Below the pieces are notes generated by a model. It did not search any database. It was not told the DNA's origin and was given only the letters and a program-made list of their open reading frames with translations. Position numbers and translations under genes: made by a program. 64,000 bases of DNA from the NCBI GenBank assembly GCA_914767715.1, contig OU612075.1:1862001-1926000 (forward strand), read 5' to 3'. The stretch comes from Membranipora membranacea. Its lineage: Eukaryota; Bryozoa; Gymnolaemata; Cheilostomatida; Membraniporidae. Positions 1-15,000 of the stretch are shown in pieces (position 1 is the stretch's first letter; every line of letters begins with the position of its first letter).

Positions 1-57
1 CTTTTCAACAGCGAGATAACTTCTTTTGAGCGCTTTTAGCAGAGGAAAATAGCTACC
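1..57 (-). CDS. Probable eleventh exon of the DOCK-D gene, cut by the window edge
   Basis: An acceptor AG at 59-58 on the minus strand opens a stop-free frame of 19 codons in the phase left by exon 10. It ends RSYLAVEK, which resembles the family stretch just before DHR-1 (a hydrophobic strand followed by a basic residue and EK). The match is short and the exon end is not visible, so this is a tentative extension. Confidence 0.45.
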
Positions 58-3000
58 CTATAGTTACACTGTTTCTTGTTTGCTTATTTCGTGACAAACA
101 CCTGTGTCATCAATATGATCAGGAGAGATGTTCATTTGTCTCCGTAGACAAAGACTTAGCTGTTGGAAACAAAAATATACCGACTACATTTGTCCCACCT
201 TACCTTTCCGGGCCTGGTGAGCCATTTCTCGTTCTGTACTCTTATTTTAGGGGAGGTAGTTTTACCCTGTATAGAGTTGAGCATATCGTGTCCCATCACA
301 AGCTCATCTGGTATCATCTTCCACACTGTGTCACTGTTACAGTCTAGGTAGACATTCTCTGATACTTTACGTCCCTCTCTAGCATCGTACAGAGCAAACG
401 TGAGGAAAAACGGCTCAGGCTACAAAAGAAGAACATTAACGATAAAGGAAAGGAAATGATGTTTATCTGGTTCTCACAGGAAAATTGAAAAGGTTTTCAT
501 GCACATGTTTTTTTCCTCTGTATTGGTTACATATATTGTACTACCCCACACAAGCCACCTGAGCTTAAGGGGGCCCGTTAAATAGGGCGGTCAAATAAGA
601 TCTAGTGCATAAAAAAAAAAATTCATCTATTGAAAAAATAATATATTTCCTTTTTTTCCTGCAAAACAGAGTAGTAATTGTGTAAGGAAAATACCGAGTC
701 ATTGCAATGAAAACCAGACACCACTGCGAAAGCAACATTAGACTGAGATCTGATGTTGGGAGAGATACCATTTATACGCAAGGGCAGGCAGAAGAAAACT
801 TGATCTATCAGTGACCTTCCTCATAGTGCGGCCACACATGACTATGACACAGAGTAAGGATATATCCTTGCGCTGTGACCTGTGCTCTGCGACTTGTTGC
901 AAATGATATCCATTTTTATCTTCAGCCATTCAATAAGTGACAGGATAATTAGGCAACCTTACACCTAATCAGCCTAATAGTGAAGACAAGGCAAATATCT
1001 CTGTATATGAGTATATAAGGATATGAGGCGTGACAACTACATGCATACTGGCCTCCCAGGGGCATGTGGTGTCATTTAGCAACAAAGGCGAGTAAAGATT
1101 TTGGCGAACTTTTGTAGGATCATGTTTCTTGTTTCTCAGCATATCAACTTTCATGAATGGGATGATAGCAGAGACCATAGATATATTATCTATAGTCTCT
1201 GATGATAGTATGTTTATCTAGTATTTACAACCCTGGGCAAGCCAACCATGCGAGAGGCTGCGCTCGAGTGCTGATCTTTGCCTTGCTTGTCTGAGATCTG
1301 TATGTATAATCCATTAGGCCTAAATAACATTTATTTTCACATCTTTTTGGCCACATTTGAGGATTCAATACAGACGAGATAAGCTTAGCTATAATTCATA
1401 TAAATGATACTACAAGCCTTCTTAAAGTGAAATTTAAATGTGAAGTTGAATTTGATTAATCAGCATTAAAATTGAGAAAATTAATTTCACTTTTAGCTAA
1501 ATATAAGGATAAATTCATCATTATCAATCAAATTGAATTAATTGGATCATCTACTATAAGTAGTTATTATAGAAGATGATCTCATAGTTTCTTCATCTAT
1601 GTATCATCATTTTCAATCCACACAATCAAATTAATTATTTTAAAATTTATTGGACCATCTACAATATTATTTTATACCAGCAAACTTACATTATCAATGA
1701 TCTCTGACCCGATATCCTCGCCTACATTGGCCTGCAGCTTCAGTTTGAACTCTTGTAGAATTAGAGTAAATCTGTTAGGAAACTTCTCGTCAAACTTTCC
1801 AATCGTCTGCTCTCTGTCTTTGGCGTTGCGCTATGAAGTAAAATAATCATTATAATATTGTAACATAATAAACACCAATAGTACAACAGAAATTAGATGT
1901 AGCAAATTGCCTAGGTGGACAAACTTTGCAAAGTTTGTGTTTCTTGTAATGAATTATGCGCATAAAGATTTGCCCCCACTCCAATTCCCCCCCCCGCTTT
2001 TTTGCCCTCAACTCCCTGTTAAGAGAAAAATACAGTATTCAGAACTCTAGGTACCAACAAAATCTGACTTAGGGTAAAAGGTACTGCGAAAAGCTATTAT
2101 TCAAAATATGTAAATAACTTAATGATTTGTAAAAATAATCTAAAATGTATTTTTTGATAAGTTTTACTTTCAGAATAATACATTTAGATAATTTATAATA
2201 TTTGATTTAAGTTTTACTAACCGGTAGTTGTGTGTACACATTAAACAGACCGCATCTCTTCTGCCTACGATCTCGGGCTAGAGATGAGTCTATCTCTCTC
2301 ATATAACGAGATATATCGTGATAATCTCCTGACGGTTTGTAGTTCTCTGTCATATCATTACCATTTATAGATATCGAGTCCTCTGTGAAATAAGAAAATA
2401 CATAAGATGGTGGCGACCACACAAAACATAGGATATAGTATATAGTCTCCATGTAGTCTATAGTCTTCATATTATAGTATATAGCATATTGTCTCCATAT
2501 AGAATATAGCATTGTCTCCATATAGAATATAGTCTATAGTCTTCATATAGTATGGAGTCCATAGACTGTTATCTATTGACTCTAGTATTAACTCCAGCAT
2601 CTAATCAAAGACAAGAACTCAACCCATATTAAAATTAATGGGATTGTATCAGGAGTTAAACTGAATCATAGCTAGAAGATGATACTATGAAGTTGCATTT
2701 TTCTGGGAGAAGATAACACAGTAATTTGTATATATACATATCCATTTACTATACATATACGTCATTATATGTTTACATATAGCCTACATTATACATATAC
2801 ACAGGAAAAGCATTAATGCAAAGCTTTAGGCTTACAAAATGCTCTGCTCACTAACTCTGATACTGAGGAAGAACTCTATTTGGTTTAAATTGGCCAATCT
2901 TAGCTATGATGCTTTGGGTCAGGGTAGGTAGGCCGTAAGCCTGCGTATAAACAGCCAAGAAACATTGACTGAGGATGAAATACGCCAATAAGCATGATAG

Positions 3001-6000
3001 AAAGAAATAGAAAGAAGTATCCTTTAAATAGATAATATAGAACACCTATATCTATCTATGTACAGGTAATGCAATGAACAAAGTTAGTATAAGTCTAGAT
3101 GGAGGGAGGCAATTCCTAACCACATAAAACATATGTGGCTTATTGCGACAAACCTATTTTCGCGCTTTCTCCTTCGTTTGAATCTAAAAAGAACACTTCA
3201 TACTTTAAATATCTGGCCAAATCTTCATACTAATCATAACCTACAGGCAGTTAAAAACACATAATTTTAATTTTGCAACCTGGCCAAAGATTGTCAAATT
3301 TATGTAGTATTAGAGATAGCAAAATTTAAAATCCGCTGAAAACTTTCATCCTGTAGATTATATTCTGCTGACATCCATCTTTAATCGAACATTGCACACC
3401 CTACAAGATGTTTGAATTAGTAAGGTAAGACTACTTTATGTGTTTATCACAGTTATACAGCCAGTTATGACACCCCCTTCCCCATGTCCCACAAGACTAA
3501 AGTCTCTTTACTAAATGTAGACAATATCTTCCATTAGTCCCAAACCTTATACCTAAGCCCCTGTACAACACTTTTATTGTTTTACAGCACTGTTGCAATG
3601 TTAACTGAAATGGATCTCTATTTACCATCAGTCCTGGTGCTGCGTTGTGAGATATTATCAGAGCTGATCACAGTTTTAATCGTCTGTATCCACTCCTTCA
3701 TCTCAGCGTCCGACTCGGCAGCCATTGTATAGAACGACCCATCCTGCATACGGATAGTAAACGCATTCCTGGCACCTCCATTTTTAGCAGGCTACAAAAA
3801 CATCATAAAATAAGATCGGTATGTGATGGAATAACTAATGGTACGTGGAGGTATCCCAGAAAGATAGACTGATGTTGCGGCTGTTTCCATCTCCAACGAT
3901 CTTCACCAAGTAGACTGTTTGGAACCATTTTTTTAAGACAGAAGGTTCATAAAGGAAAATTTGTTATCAATTTTTTTAAATTGGGATCGATGGAAGTGAG
4001 ATTATACATTATGCATTATATTTCATATATGCATACTATGCATGGCGCATATTTATGCATTTTGCATTATAAGGTTGTGTGAGATAAATACATACCAAGA
4101 CTTCGATTGCTGAGTCGAGGAAAACTTGGCCTTTAGATTCCATTTTCTTCTCATCCTTACAGATCTCCATGGCATATGTGGAGTCCGGCTGCTTCTTAAG
4201 ATACACATATCTCCTTTTGAATGACTGGAAAGTAAAATAATATATAACCTTTTTACTGAGATGAGAATATAACAGTAGTAGGTACTCTGAAGTGACCAGA
4301 TGCGGGATTGGATGGGATGAGGTCGCGACATCAAAGTCGCCAATCTTGATTTTGTTTTTGGAAACAAATTGAAGACAACGATTTGGATTAGGGAGGACAC
4401 CACTCCTCACCCTCTCCCTATTATCCAGACTTGGTCATCAGGCTACAGATTAGTCAACTACACATAAAGCTCCATGTTAGTAAATATCTTACTCCATACA
4501 TATATTTTTAAAACGTATATTCCCAATAGACAACATGGTAATCTGGTGACACAGGATCGGATTGTAATCGACACAAGGGTTTAGGAGTAATTTGTCCCAA
4601 AAACTAGACCAGTTATTATCAACTTTCACAGTAGTTCTGTGTAGATTTACCCACTCAAATACATCGCTATATCTACTCTTTGAGCTACATGTCTACTTTT
4701 TTTCAGCTATGCGATACCCATTCATCTACATTTGATTCGAAGGTCTAAATCACAATAGGAAACCAACAGCGTTACCCACATACCCTAGGAGTTGTGTGTT
4801 GTGTTGAGTTGTGTGTTAGCAACGGGCTAGCTAACATTGCTCCATACTTAATTCATAAAATCCCACCTTAGGTAGTTATAACATCAACCCAAAACCGACC
4901 TAATATTAACTCCCTTTGGAGCGAGGAAAATTAAGACAGACTTGAGAGAAACTACTGCTTGTTGCTGAAAAGAATGTTGGAAATCCTTGCAATATGCACT
5001 TGACTGATATTTTCAAACTACATGGGCAAGTCAATAACAACAGAAATCTACTGCCTACAGTAGACATCAAGATAATGATGGGTTTAATCACTGAAATAAT
5101 TGATAAGTATAAGCTATCAATTTAGACAGCTCAACCACTCAAAGAATATCGCTACTGGGTACTAAAACCACAAGGAAAAACGACTAGAACCAGAAGCCAC
5201 CAGTTGACTGACATGAGTTTCTAAACTGCATCAGTTGGTATGGCACCGCCCCCCAACAAAACATCTGGGCTCGCAAATTTCTCGGTCACTAATCTCTTGT
5301 TTCATGCTAGTGGCTAGTAGCTAGGATTAGTGATGTCTAGATATGTTATGATCACAGTGGGGAGTTTTAGAGTTACAACATCAAGCTTGTCAAAGGCTAC
5401 GTAAGCCTATATAATACCTACTGTGAGCTGTGAGAAAATAAAGAGAAGTACATCAGTGAGGCGTTCAGTTATCCCAAAAATTATCTTTTGTCCCATGTGG
5501 GAAATACCAAATAATATCTGGCAGCTATAATCCAAAGGCTTCACTCATTTGGCTTGGTTCATCTTGAGTGTGTTCTTAGCGTTGACACTCAAGACTCATG
5601 GTCGGGTGGGGGTAGTGGCACCCTGATCGAATAACTGCCTGCGGACAAAGTCCCCAAAACTGTGTGTGTCTAACATAAAAAGAGTTTGAGTTTGCCCAAC
5701 ACCTTGTGGTGTGACATAGGTTTGGTTTACAGTGGGGGAGCTGAAAAGAGAGACCCACATTCCGGCATCACTATGTGACCTTCACCTTTCATCCCATTGG
5801 TCACTCTGAATAGGGTCACATATGCAGGTGACCAATGGGAAGCCAGGTGATGACATCATATGGAGGGAAAAGTTATTATATGGAGGGAAAAGTTATTTCT
5901 CCACCTCTTGCACACACTCACTTTGTGAAATGACTTCAAAACCAGAAAGTGGTCTGTTGATTGTGGCCTACATGCATGCTGTCAAGAAAAAAGTAGCCTG

Positions 6001-9000
6001 TACGTAACCTGTAGTAACCTACTTTAGATGAAAATATGGAGGTGGATTCACTTGTGCTGTCAGGCCCTTTATACAGCCATCCTTTCTTAGCGATCTCCAG
6101 GGAGTTCTTACTCACTGGTGTCTCCTGGTAGAGAGGAAAGAGAAATAGTTGGTTATAATTACATGTAAATAAGACAGTGTAAATAATTCTCGGATCCTTA
6201 GCACTTGACATCAAAATGAAAAATCAAACCGTAGACATTCCGTTTAATTGTAGCATAGTATTCTTAGTTACACACCGAGTTCCATGGTGATGAAGGCAAA
6301 TAATATGTTCAACACAAAATAAATTAAGCGATGAGCTACCCTGCCTTGAGTGTAAAGTCTAGCCGATGCAATGGATGCCGTAAGATGCATCAGCAAGTTA
6401 GTAGTATGAGTTTTCATCTGATTGTTTTTGGGGTTCGGGTTGATACACAACCCCCCTCTAAAAACAGTCATGTGATCACCCGACTACCATGTGAAAGACA
6501 GCACTACCATGCTAGACTGTGATCTGTATCATCTTTGAAATCATAGTCATAGTCACAAGACGTCATATGTGAGGACGATGTTCATCTTTGCTGATCAAAT
6601 GGACTGTCATGCTGTGTGAGGAAACACAACTCTACCACCATGCAATGAGAACCCATGACCGTGTTTAACAGAGGAAGATGTGATGATATCTTTGAGAGGG
6701 AAAATTATATAGCTTCAGTACAGTCTGATATAAACTTGCTTCCTCGGAAACATTGGGGAAGGAATATGTTTTGATTATCACCACCTAACCAAAACATGAA
6801 TTTAAAGCGTGTTTTTGGAAATTGAATTCAACCAGGTAGATCTTCGTCAGAACAAGGTGTAACGTTGCAACTGAAAATCGCAGGGACAACGACTGAAAAT
6901 CACTATTACATGTTGACCTATATTCCTCAAATCTTATTGGCTTATTTGGGGAAAGTATTTTAAAATTGAGCAGATAACACCCAAAGCGAGGCGAAACCCC
7001 TAGAGTAACAACTTGGCGTTGCTTTTTTTGCTCCAAGAATTTCATGTCCATAAACAGAAAAAAAGTCAGAATCTAACAATCCTACACCCGTTGGTATCTA
7101 GCCAATGTGTGGGCTCTGACTGGCTGGTTGGTTCTTTGCTGAGAGGACCTATTGATACCTATAGAAAATGTGAAAATAATTCAGTTTCACTTTCACTATA
7201 TTACAATAGGTAATTTCAGTAGCCAAGCGTTAGCTGTCTTTCCCACCTAACAGCCAATCAGATCAGAGCCAACACATTGGAATCCCTTATAGAGAGAATC
7301 CCTTAATTAAAGTGGGAATCCCTTACAGAGTGATATGAGGGTTTAGTGATATATAGAAGCGATAACAGGCACAGGTTTATCAGGAAAATTAGCAATCAAA
7401 TGAAAATCAAGACATTCAAAGACAACCAAAGAGGCTAGCCTTAGTCGCTAGCCTGTCTTGAGAAACTTTGTTGGGTGGCGAGTTCCCCTCCGCGAAGTGA
7501 GTGTTTGTTCATTCAACCCAACAAAACCTCTCATGACAGGCAAACTTAATGGGGTTCTTACCGATGGAAATAAACCGTAAAACTATACAGACAAAAACAG
7601 TGATCAAGTCAGCATAAAGAGGAGCGTTGCTGTCAAACAGTGAGGGGGTTAGCAAATAATATAACATAGGTGTAGACACCGCCTATCATGTGGGATGGTT
7701 ATTACGATTTCCCATGTTTAGTTGTGAACAGCTTTGCCTCCAAATCTGGGCATTCAGAATTCATGAAAACATTTGAAGAATAGCCTGACTTTTTTATGTC
7801 AATTTTCAAGTGTCCAAACCCTCAAATTTTGGTGCAGAGGGCTTGATAATCAGAGAGTTTCATGTACTTAATTTGTGAAGTAACGGGGGGGGGGGGGGCA
7901 TTCCAATAACAATCAAATTCAATCTTCTCAATTTTGATTTCATACGGAGTAGTTGCTTGGCTGGCTGCGCTCTCTGCCCGTCTTAAAACTGACTGCAAAT
8001 ACTGGATGGATGATAGTACTAAAAAGTTGGTACAGAAGGGGACAACTCTTACCTCATCTCTATCCTCTATATCAGCCTCAAATGTCTGTTCATGAAGCTC
8101 CTGCTGTGTCTGACTGAAAGAACAAAAAACTATCAATTTAGTTATCAACAACTAATAATGTGTTAGGTCAAGGTCATTTCCCCTTGCTGTGTAACCAAAG
8201 AATCAGAAGAGAGTGTTTGATTGTGGGTTATTTGGTTAGACAAGAAGGTACACTTATTGTGTTGCTTTTGATTAGGAAATAAAGGCAACCATGATCAGAT
8301 CGGCCTCTAAACCAACTCAGTTCAAGGGTTCAAGTGTGGTCTGGTTGACCATGGATAATATGGATAATTCATTATCTACCTTGTATCATTACATAATTCA
8401 TGGGATGAGAGCTTCATTTGTCTTTGCATAAGAACAGTGAAAGTGGAAGTCAACAAATTAAGATTAAAGAATAAAAATGACAAGAACACTAGAAATTTAT
8501 ACCCATTATGGAATTTCTGCACTGAATACTTCGGTAGCTTGACCAGGGACAACGGCTTGCCAGGCCTGAAATTAGTAGACACAGGCCTTTGCTGATTTAG
8601 TATCGAGTAACCTATATCCGGACCTGCGCATGCTGCCAATGTAGCTTATTTCTTTGAAACCTACATAAACTGACATCAGTCTGTGACTGAGTGCAGATGC
8701 CTCACTACGCTGTGATCATTCACAATGGGTCTCAAGTGTAATCGAACAAGGTCTCAAGGGACTGCCTTATAAGTTCTGCAGGAACTAACCCAGACATAAT
8801 ACACACGCCGCATCTACACAGAGTGGATCCTTCAAAAAAAACATATAGATTCTGGTATCATTTTAAGTAGAATTTTTGCCCAATAGCAGCAACAACTGTG
8901 GGCCAACTCCCTCGAAGGATCCCTGAGGGATACACATAGCATCACTAGGTCTACTACCAAGAATTCTCCATGTCAAACAAATTGAAGTCTACAAGGAAGT

Positions 9001-12000
9001 GCCCTCAGTGCACATAAGGTCCCATCACTGTCTTATTCCCTTGACAGGCTGGCACTCATACATGACAAGACTGATCTACAATAATTTTATTCAATTGATA
9101 GGGACTAATAAAGATGAGTTATTATTGATAATGTATTTATTGGCATACGACAGTTCGCACTTGACAACTAAAACAAGGCCAAACTGAGGCTAAAATGCGA
9201 GATGATAGGCAAGGTTTATGATGTTCTTGACAAGTTTATAAATTATAGATAAGGATTGAGAGGTCGTCCATCGCAAGAACGTGAATGTTGGCAATGCTGT
9301 ACTCAAATTTAGTGCCATGTCAGTATTTGCACAATCATGTATGATTTAAAAATCAGATGACATATCACACGCCACATCCCGAAGCATGGGCGGCGAAATA
9401 CTAGTTGCCTTAGGGGCTAGGCTGCAATATATGCGCCCATTTGCTCTCAGTTTGTAGGCAGGTCGGAGCACACCTGGGGGTCCAACCAAACCCCAGCAGT
9501 CAGTAGACTTTAGTGGGATTCGAACCCACGACCTTCAACATTTGCATGCTGAAGGGACGGCGCTCTAACCAACTGAGCTACCTCCTACTCATGATTGTGA
9601 TTGTGCTACTGATGGCCTAGCGACAACAGTGCGACTAAATAAATAGATGTTCTGTGACCGAAACTTATCGGGAGTGTCAGGGCTTTTTACATTGAACTCC
9701 CAATGATTTCACAGCCACACTCAGTACAAAACTTAAAGTTCACTTGACTATTTTTCACTCAGATATGAGGACACTCATAAGTTCATAGTTTTTTCCTGGT
9801 AAGATAATGATAAGTTTGCCGTATCAGTCACAGCAAAACAGTTCGAAAGAATGAATATTATGTAGGTAGAAAGATTGGTGCCTGGGCAGCATAGACTCTA
9901 GTTTAAGCGCTCAAACGGTGCAAGATGCTGGTAGAGGCATTTCATTATCAACCAATTTCTTTTCTTTTTTGGAGAAAAGAAAGTGGTTGATAATGAAATG
10001 CCTCTACCAGCATCTTGCACCGTTTGAGCGCTTAAACTACATAGACTCTAGAGGTCTGGCTTCACACGTCATACTTTCCATAACTGGCCGTACTAAATGG
10101 GCCTCAACACTATGGATAATACTGCATGTGGAGCCACAGCTTAACACTTTATTTAGTACCAGGATAGTCGGCATGTTTTGACCTGCCCACAGTTATTTGA
10201 GGTGATTATCTGCATTGGAAGTAGGGATTCCCAAATACAAAGTTTTCTAGCCAATAAAGTCAGCACTTCTGTTCCAGTTTATTATTCCTCACAGAATGGT
10301 CACAGAGAATTGGAACTTAGACTATAGATGTAAAAAGACATGGGGAATCCAAATATTGTGTTAGATATACTACCAGGGACCTCCCAATGCAGATAATCTT
10401 TAATCACTTTGCTCTCTGATGTCACAGAGTTCAGGAATAACACCAGCTAGCGAGTTGGTGGCTATGTGGGGGTGGGTAAGGAGACCAAGTAATAAACACC
10501 AAAGGGTTAGCTAGTAGCATATTCTAGTAGGACATATTGTCTATAAGGGCTACAATGTCTCTCCAAAAGAGGTATTTGACCTACCCCCCCCCCCCCCGCT
10601 TATAACACCTAATTGCCTGATTTGTGGGAGTGCTTGCTTCGCAGTGAGGCATGACTATATATGAATTGAGCTCCCTAGGTAAGTTTGGAGTCCTCAGATG
10701 GTCGTGTGGTGTGCATGGACAAAGATTACGAGTAGAGTCCCAATCAGCATACTACCAGTAACGATCTACAGGTAGCTTAGTAACTGGAGTTCATGACTGA
10801 AGCTGTCTTGTTGATTCCCTATTTTTTTGCAAATGATTGACCATCTTGGTTGTGTCTATGAGGTCAAATTGTACTTAGCATTATTGTCTTATTCACAGGA
10901 CTGTTGCTGTGGTGTAATAACTTTGGTTCGACTTACTCCATTTTGAGTTTGGTGTAACTTCCCGAGTATTTCTCATATTTGTTATGTACCAGAGCGTGGT
11001 CACTGGTGTAGGATTTTATACACTCCTGAGCGAGTAGATGGGTGACCTCCTTCTCAGCTCCGGAGGGTACAGAGGAGTCCTCTGTACGCCTCTCTCTAGG
11101 CTCAATCTCATCCTGTAAACAAATAAACATGCTCATGTCACATGATCACAATTTCACTACTGTCATATGGTCACAACTGTCACAAATGTCACAAGTAATG
11201 ATCATATCCAGTACATGGCACTAACACAAACGATCTAGGTGTGGAAAACTCATTATCATCTGAGTGACGTTGTCGACGTGCTGTACTATCAAAGAAATTT
11301 CAGGACTTTCTAGTTGGCTAGATGTCTTCAAACCCAGGACAACTAACCTAGCCTACGTGAAACTCTGTATTCTGAAAATTTGGCATATCAAGTTCAAGTG
11401 GAGTGGGAGATATTTAGAGAATTTTCAGGGTCTTAATAATGTTTAGCTACCATACCTGGCAAATTAAAGCCAGACCAGTTTAATCTGTGGTGCGGGGCGG
11501 GCGGACGGGGATTTGGTCTCACCTAATAAACTGTTGCACAATGGAAGAAATCAGAGTTATGGCATTAACCTTGGTCGCAATCAATCAATTTTATTTTTAC
11601 CATAGTTGGCTCACTTTTGGTGCGTTACCAAAGCCCATATTTTATGGTTATTTGTTGCCATAGGCGTACAATTAACCTCATAAATGTACAATTACATCTC
11701 TGAGCATAGTCAGCGAGTTGACGTCATGATAAATGCAGGCTTTGGGACTATTGAGCATCAAAAGGCTTACCATAGTTAGTGAGATGGCGATCTTGTACGC
11801 CCACTCAACTGGGTGATGAGGCTTGGGATCCGACAAAATACATCACAAGCTACCAATTTAGATCTCTTGGTTATTGTTGCCAGATATTATGACAAGTTGG
11901 ATATGGCATTTCTGAACTATTTTGGAGCCCATTCTCTTTGTGAAGAGTGCTAAGCACAGGAACAGTGATCTTGCTTTGTATAGCATTGACTTAACTCATC

Positions 12001-15000
12001 AATTGAAGTCTTGGGGGGGGGGGGTGTGCTGCCAATTGACTGAGAAATAGTCCCCCTGGCGATTTATAATTCTTTAGTTGGTGGTGAAGTAACATGTCGG
12101 TTGGCAGGACTGAACCCCTTTCCCCTAGTTCACGTGCTCAAACCCTGCCCGGTCGCTCCATTATCAACCCCATCAGACACTAGATTGGCGGCGGCAAGTA
12201 ATGGAACGCCTCTAACACCGATCTGGACAGCGATTGAGAACTCTAATTTACTCTCTCTTCATTTTTGAAATTGAAAAGTGATAACTTCTTTTACTGGCTG
12301 TTTGCCCACCAAGACTGTCAATATTGGGTTTTTGAGGGATACTATAGGCTGCCAAACTATCCTAGAGTATAAGGAGGTTATAAAAACAAATTCAGAGAAA
12401 AAGGGAGTCATAGTAAATAACAAAACACTTTTTTCCTTGTACCGCTGCATACATTCTACTAGCCTGTCTTGACAAGCCTGCATGTATCTTCAGCATGTAT
12501 CTTCAGCCAAACAAAACCTCAAATCACGACAGGCTGAATATGAAAATTCCAAATTTAAGCTTTTCATCTACCCTATAGGAGTGAATACTAGCTAGAGTTG
12601 AGCAAGTTTAAAGTAAACGGTAGCAGCAATACATCTCACTATAAGGTACTTCAAGTCTGTGCCAAACCTGACATCCCTAGGGTAGAAGAACTAGGTACAC
12701 GTCGTACAATGTTGAACAGGTTATTAGGCTATTTCACTGACTTTTTTCCGTCGAACTTGGATGTTTCTCTTTAATTTTTTGTTACTCAATCAAACTAATA
12801 CAATCTTGCCAATGAACAATTTTTGGGAATAAATTCACCTAATCCAAAAATAAGGGATTTGGTTTTGACAGTATAATAATATTTAGAGGCCCCATGCAGG
12901 ACTATATAGGACTAAAGATATAGTCTCTGGATAACAATACACAAACATGTACTTAATAGGACACTGCCACAATGTCCCAGTGGGAGTCAATTACAATTTT
13001 TATGCATAATTAGATTTTCCCCAGGGTGAAGGGTAAAAAAGTCCCAGGTTCTATTTGTGTCCAACAGAAGCTGGAGACAGCAGGAAAATAAATGTGGTGC
13101 TTCCGTTCTCAGAACTTTGCATCGCAACACCCAACAAGGGCTACTAAGCTTCAGGACTTCCACGTTCATTCATCCCGTGTGCTTTTAGATTGATCATCGA
13201 ACCAAGGAGTCTTTTATTCTTTGATTGAACTATAGAACATATTTTCCAACTACAAGTATCACTCAAAGTTTTGTTTTAACAACCAGTCCTTTATAACCCA
13301 TAAAAAAGTGGAATATTCGTTCAAGTTACCACCAACAACATACCCACCCACAATGTGACTTTTTCTTATCTGCAATTCAACGGGACAGATTAGCGGTGGT
13401 TCCTTGAACAAGTTTGATCTAAATTGCCGGCAGTCCGGTCATTCCCTTTCTACTATTTAGCCGCCGGAGCAATCCCTAAATGCATTCAAATTGGATCATG
13501 CTTGATCTAGGTGGTTCCTGCTACATCCTCGCTAGCATTGACCTCAACTCCACAAAACACTCCACTATCACCTTAGAGGAGTAGATATCAGTTAGAGTTT
13601 AGTTTAGCTTTCACCAAATTTCAATAGCTGAGGAATGGGCTAAGTGAGGGTGAGTGCACACTACCAGCAATAAAATTCACTATTTTAAAATTCTGCAAAA
13701 TTGCAAACACTTCTGCATGCAAACATTTACTCCTCTAGGCCCTAGCTAGGGCATCAGGTTGTCGTATAGGCTAGTAACATGACCAGTCCTGTGTGCTGTT
13801 TCAGCATGAGTTGCTCTTGACTACTACTTACAGATATCTCCTCATAAGGGAACATGAGTAAATCTCTCTGCGGGTCATTGTGAATGCTCGACTTATTCTT
13901 TATAATGTAAGTCTCATAATCCACTGGCTCTATAGGCTGTGACTTGGCCTGAAATAAGATAAATGACAATAAAATCAGTACAGAACATAGCTAATCCCCT
14001 CACAAAGTGCCGACTACTCAATAAGCCGATTCTTTCAACTGATAACATTGATATATCATTGGCTCTATGACACCACACTCAATCAACTAGCTCAGAGCAA
14101 AGTTAGTAAATACTCATTGCTCAGAGTTCATTGGTCATGTGGGTGTTAAACTAAAGGCTTATGGTCTAGATAATTATAAGAACAGGTAGAGCATTGGCCT
14201 ACATACAGCAAAGAGCCAGAGACTAACTCCTTAGTAGTCAGTAGGAGACATTGTTTAAGAAGAATGGCCATAACCACCAGACATCTATGGTCTTCAGCTA
14301 GAAACCATATGTCAAGCGAAGCCGTTCCTAAGACTTCTCTAGAATAATCTTTCTGAAGGCAGGATCAGCAGCATAAAGCCCTGCTTATTGCTGATGGCAT
14401 TATCGCTGGAAAGTTCAATAGAAAAGTGAAGGCCCAATTGCATTCTGATTGATGATTTATAAGCAAGATTAATCCTGACACTCCACCTCCGGATTCCTGC
14501 ACTGGTTGGACCCATTCTTATACTAAAATGTTTGTCATGCTGCATCATTTTTTACACAGCTTAAAAATGAGAACTGGGACACATCAAGATGTACTGAGAT
14601 TTGATGGCAAAAAGAGTCAGCAATAGAAATCTATCATGCAAGTGTTACTATGACATGATACAGAATAAATATTGGAAGCTGGGAATGGCCAAAGGCAAAG
14701 ACTTTTTGGCAGGGTGCAAAGTGATGTTTGATCGAGTAGCGACAAAGATTTTCAGTAGAAGGCAAGGCTTGTAGTTGGAAAGGTTTGAAAGTTAGTGAAT
14801 GGAAAAACTCTCAATACCAACAACAATAATCCAATTTGAGCTGTTTTCCCACCCGCACACCTATTAATTATTCCGCTCAGCCTAATGCAATAATAATAGA
14901 ATAACATCAAGTACACCGTAATAAACTAAACATAGAAACAGACCCAGATATACCAGCTATTAGTATCAAGATATCAATCTCGCACCCAGGCTGGGTGGTC

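Noticed and set aside
12120-12235. Another copy of the long-TIR hairpin family
   Set aside because: GCTCAAAC and CCATTATCAACC words are present, but the arms do not pair well enough to support an element.
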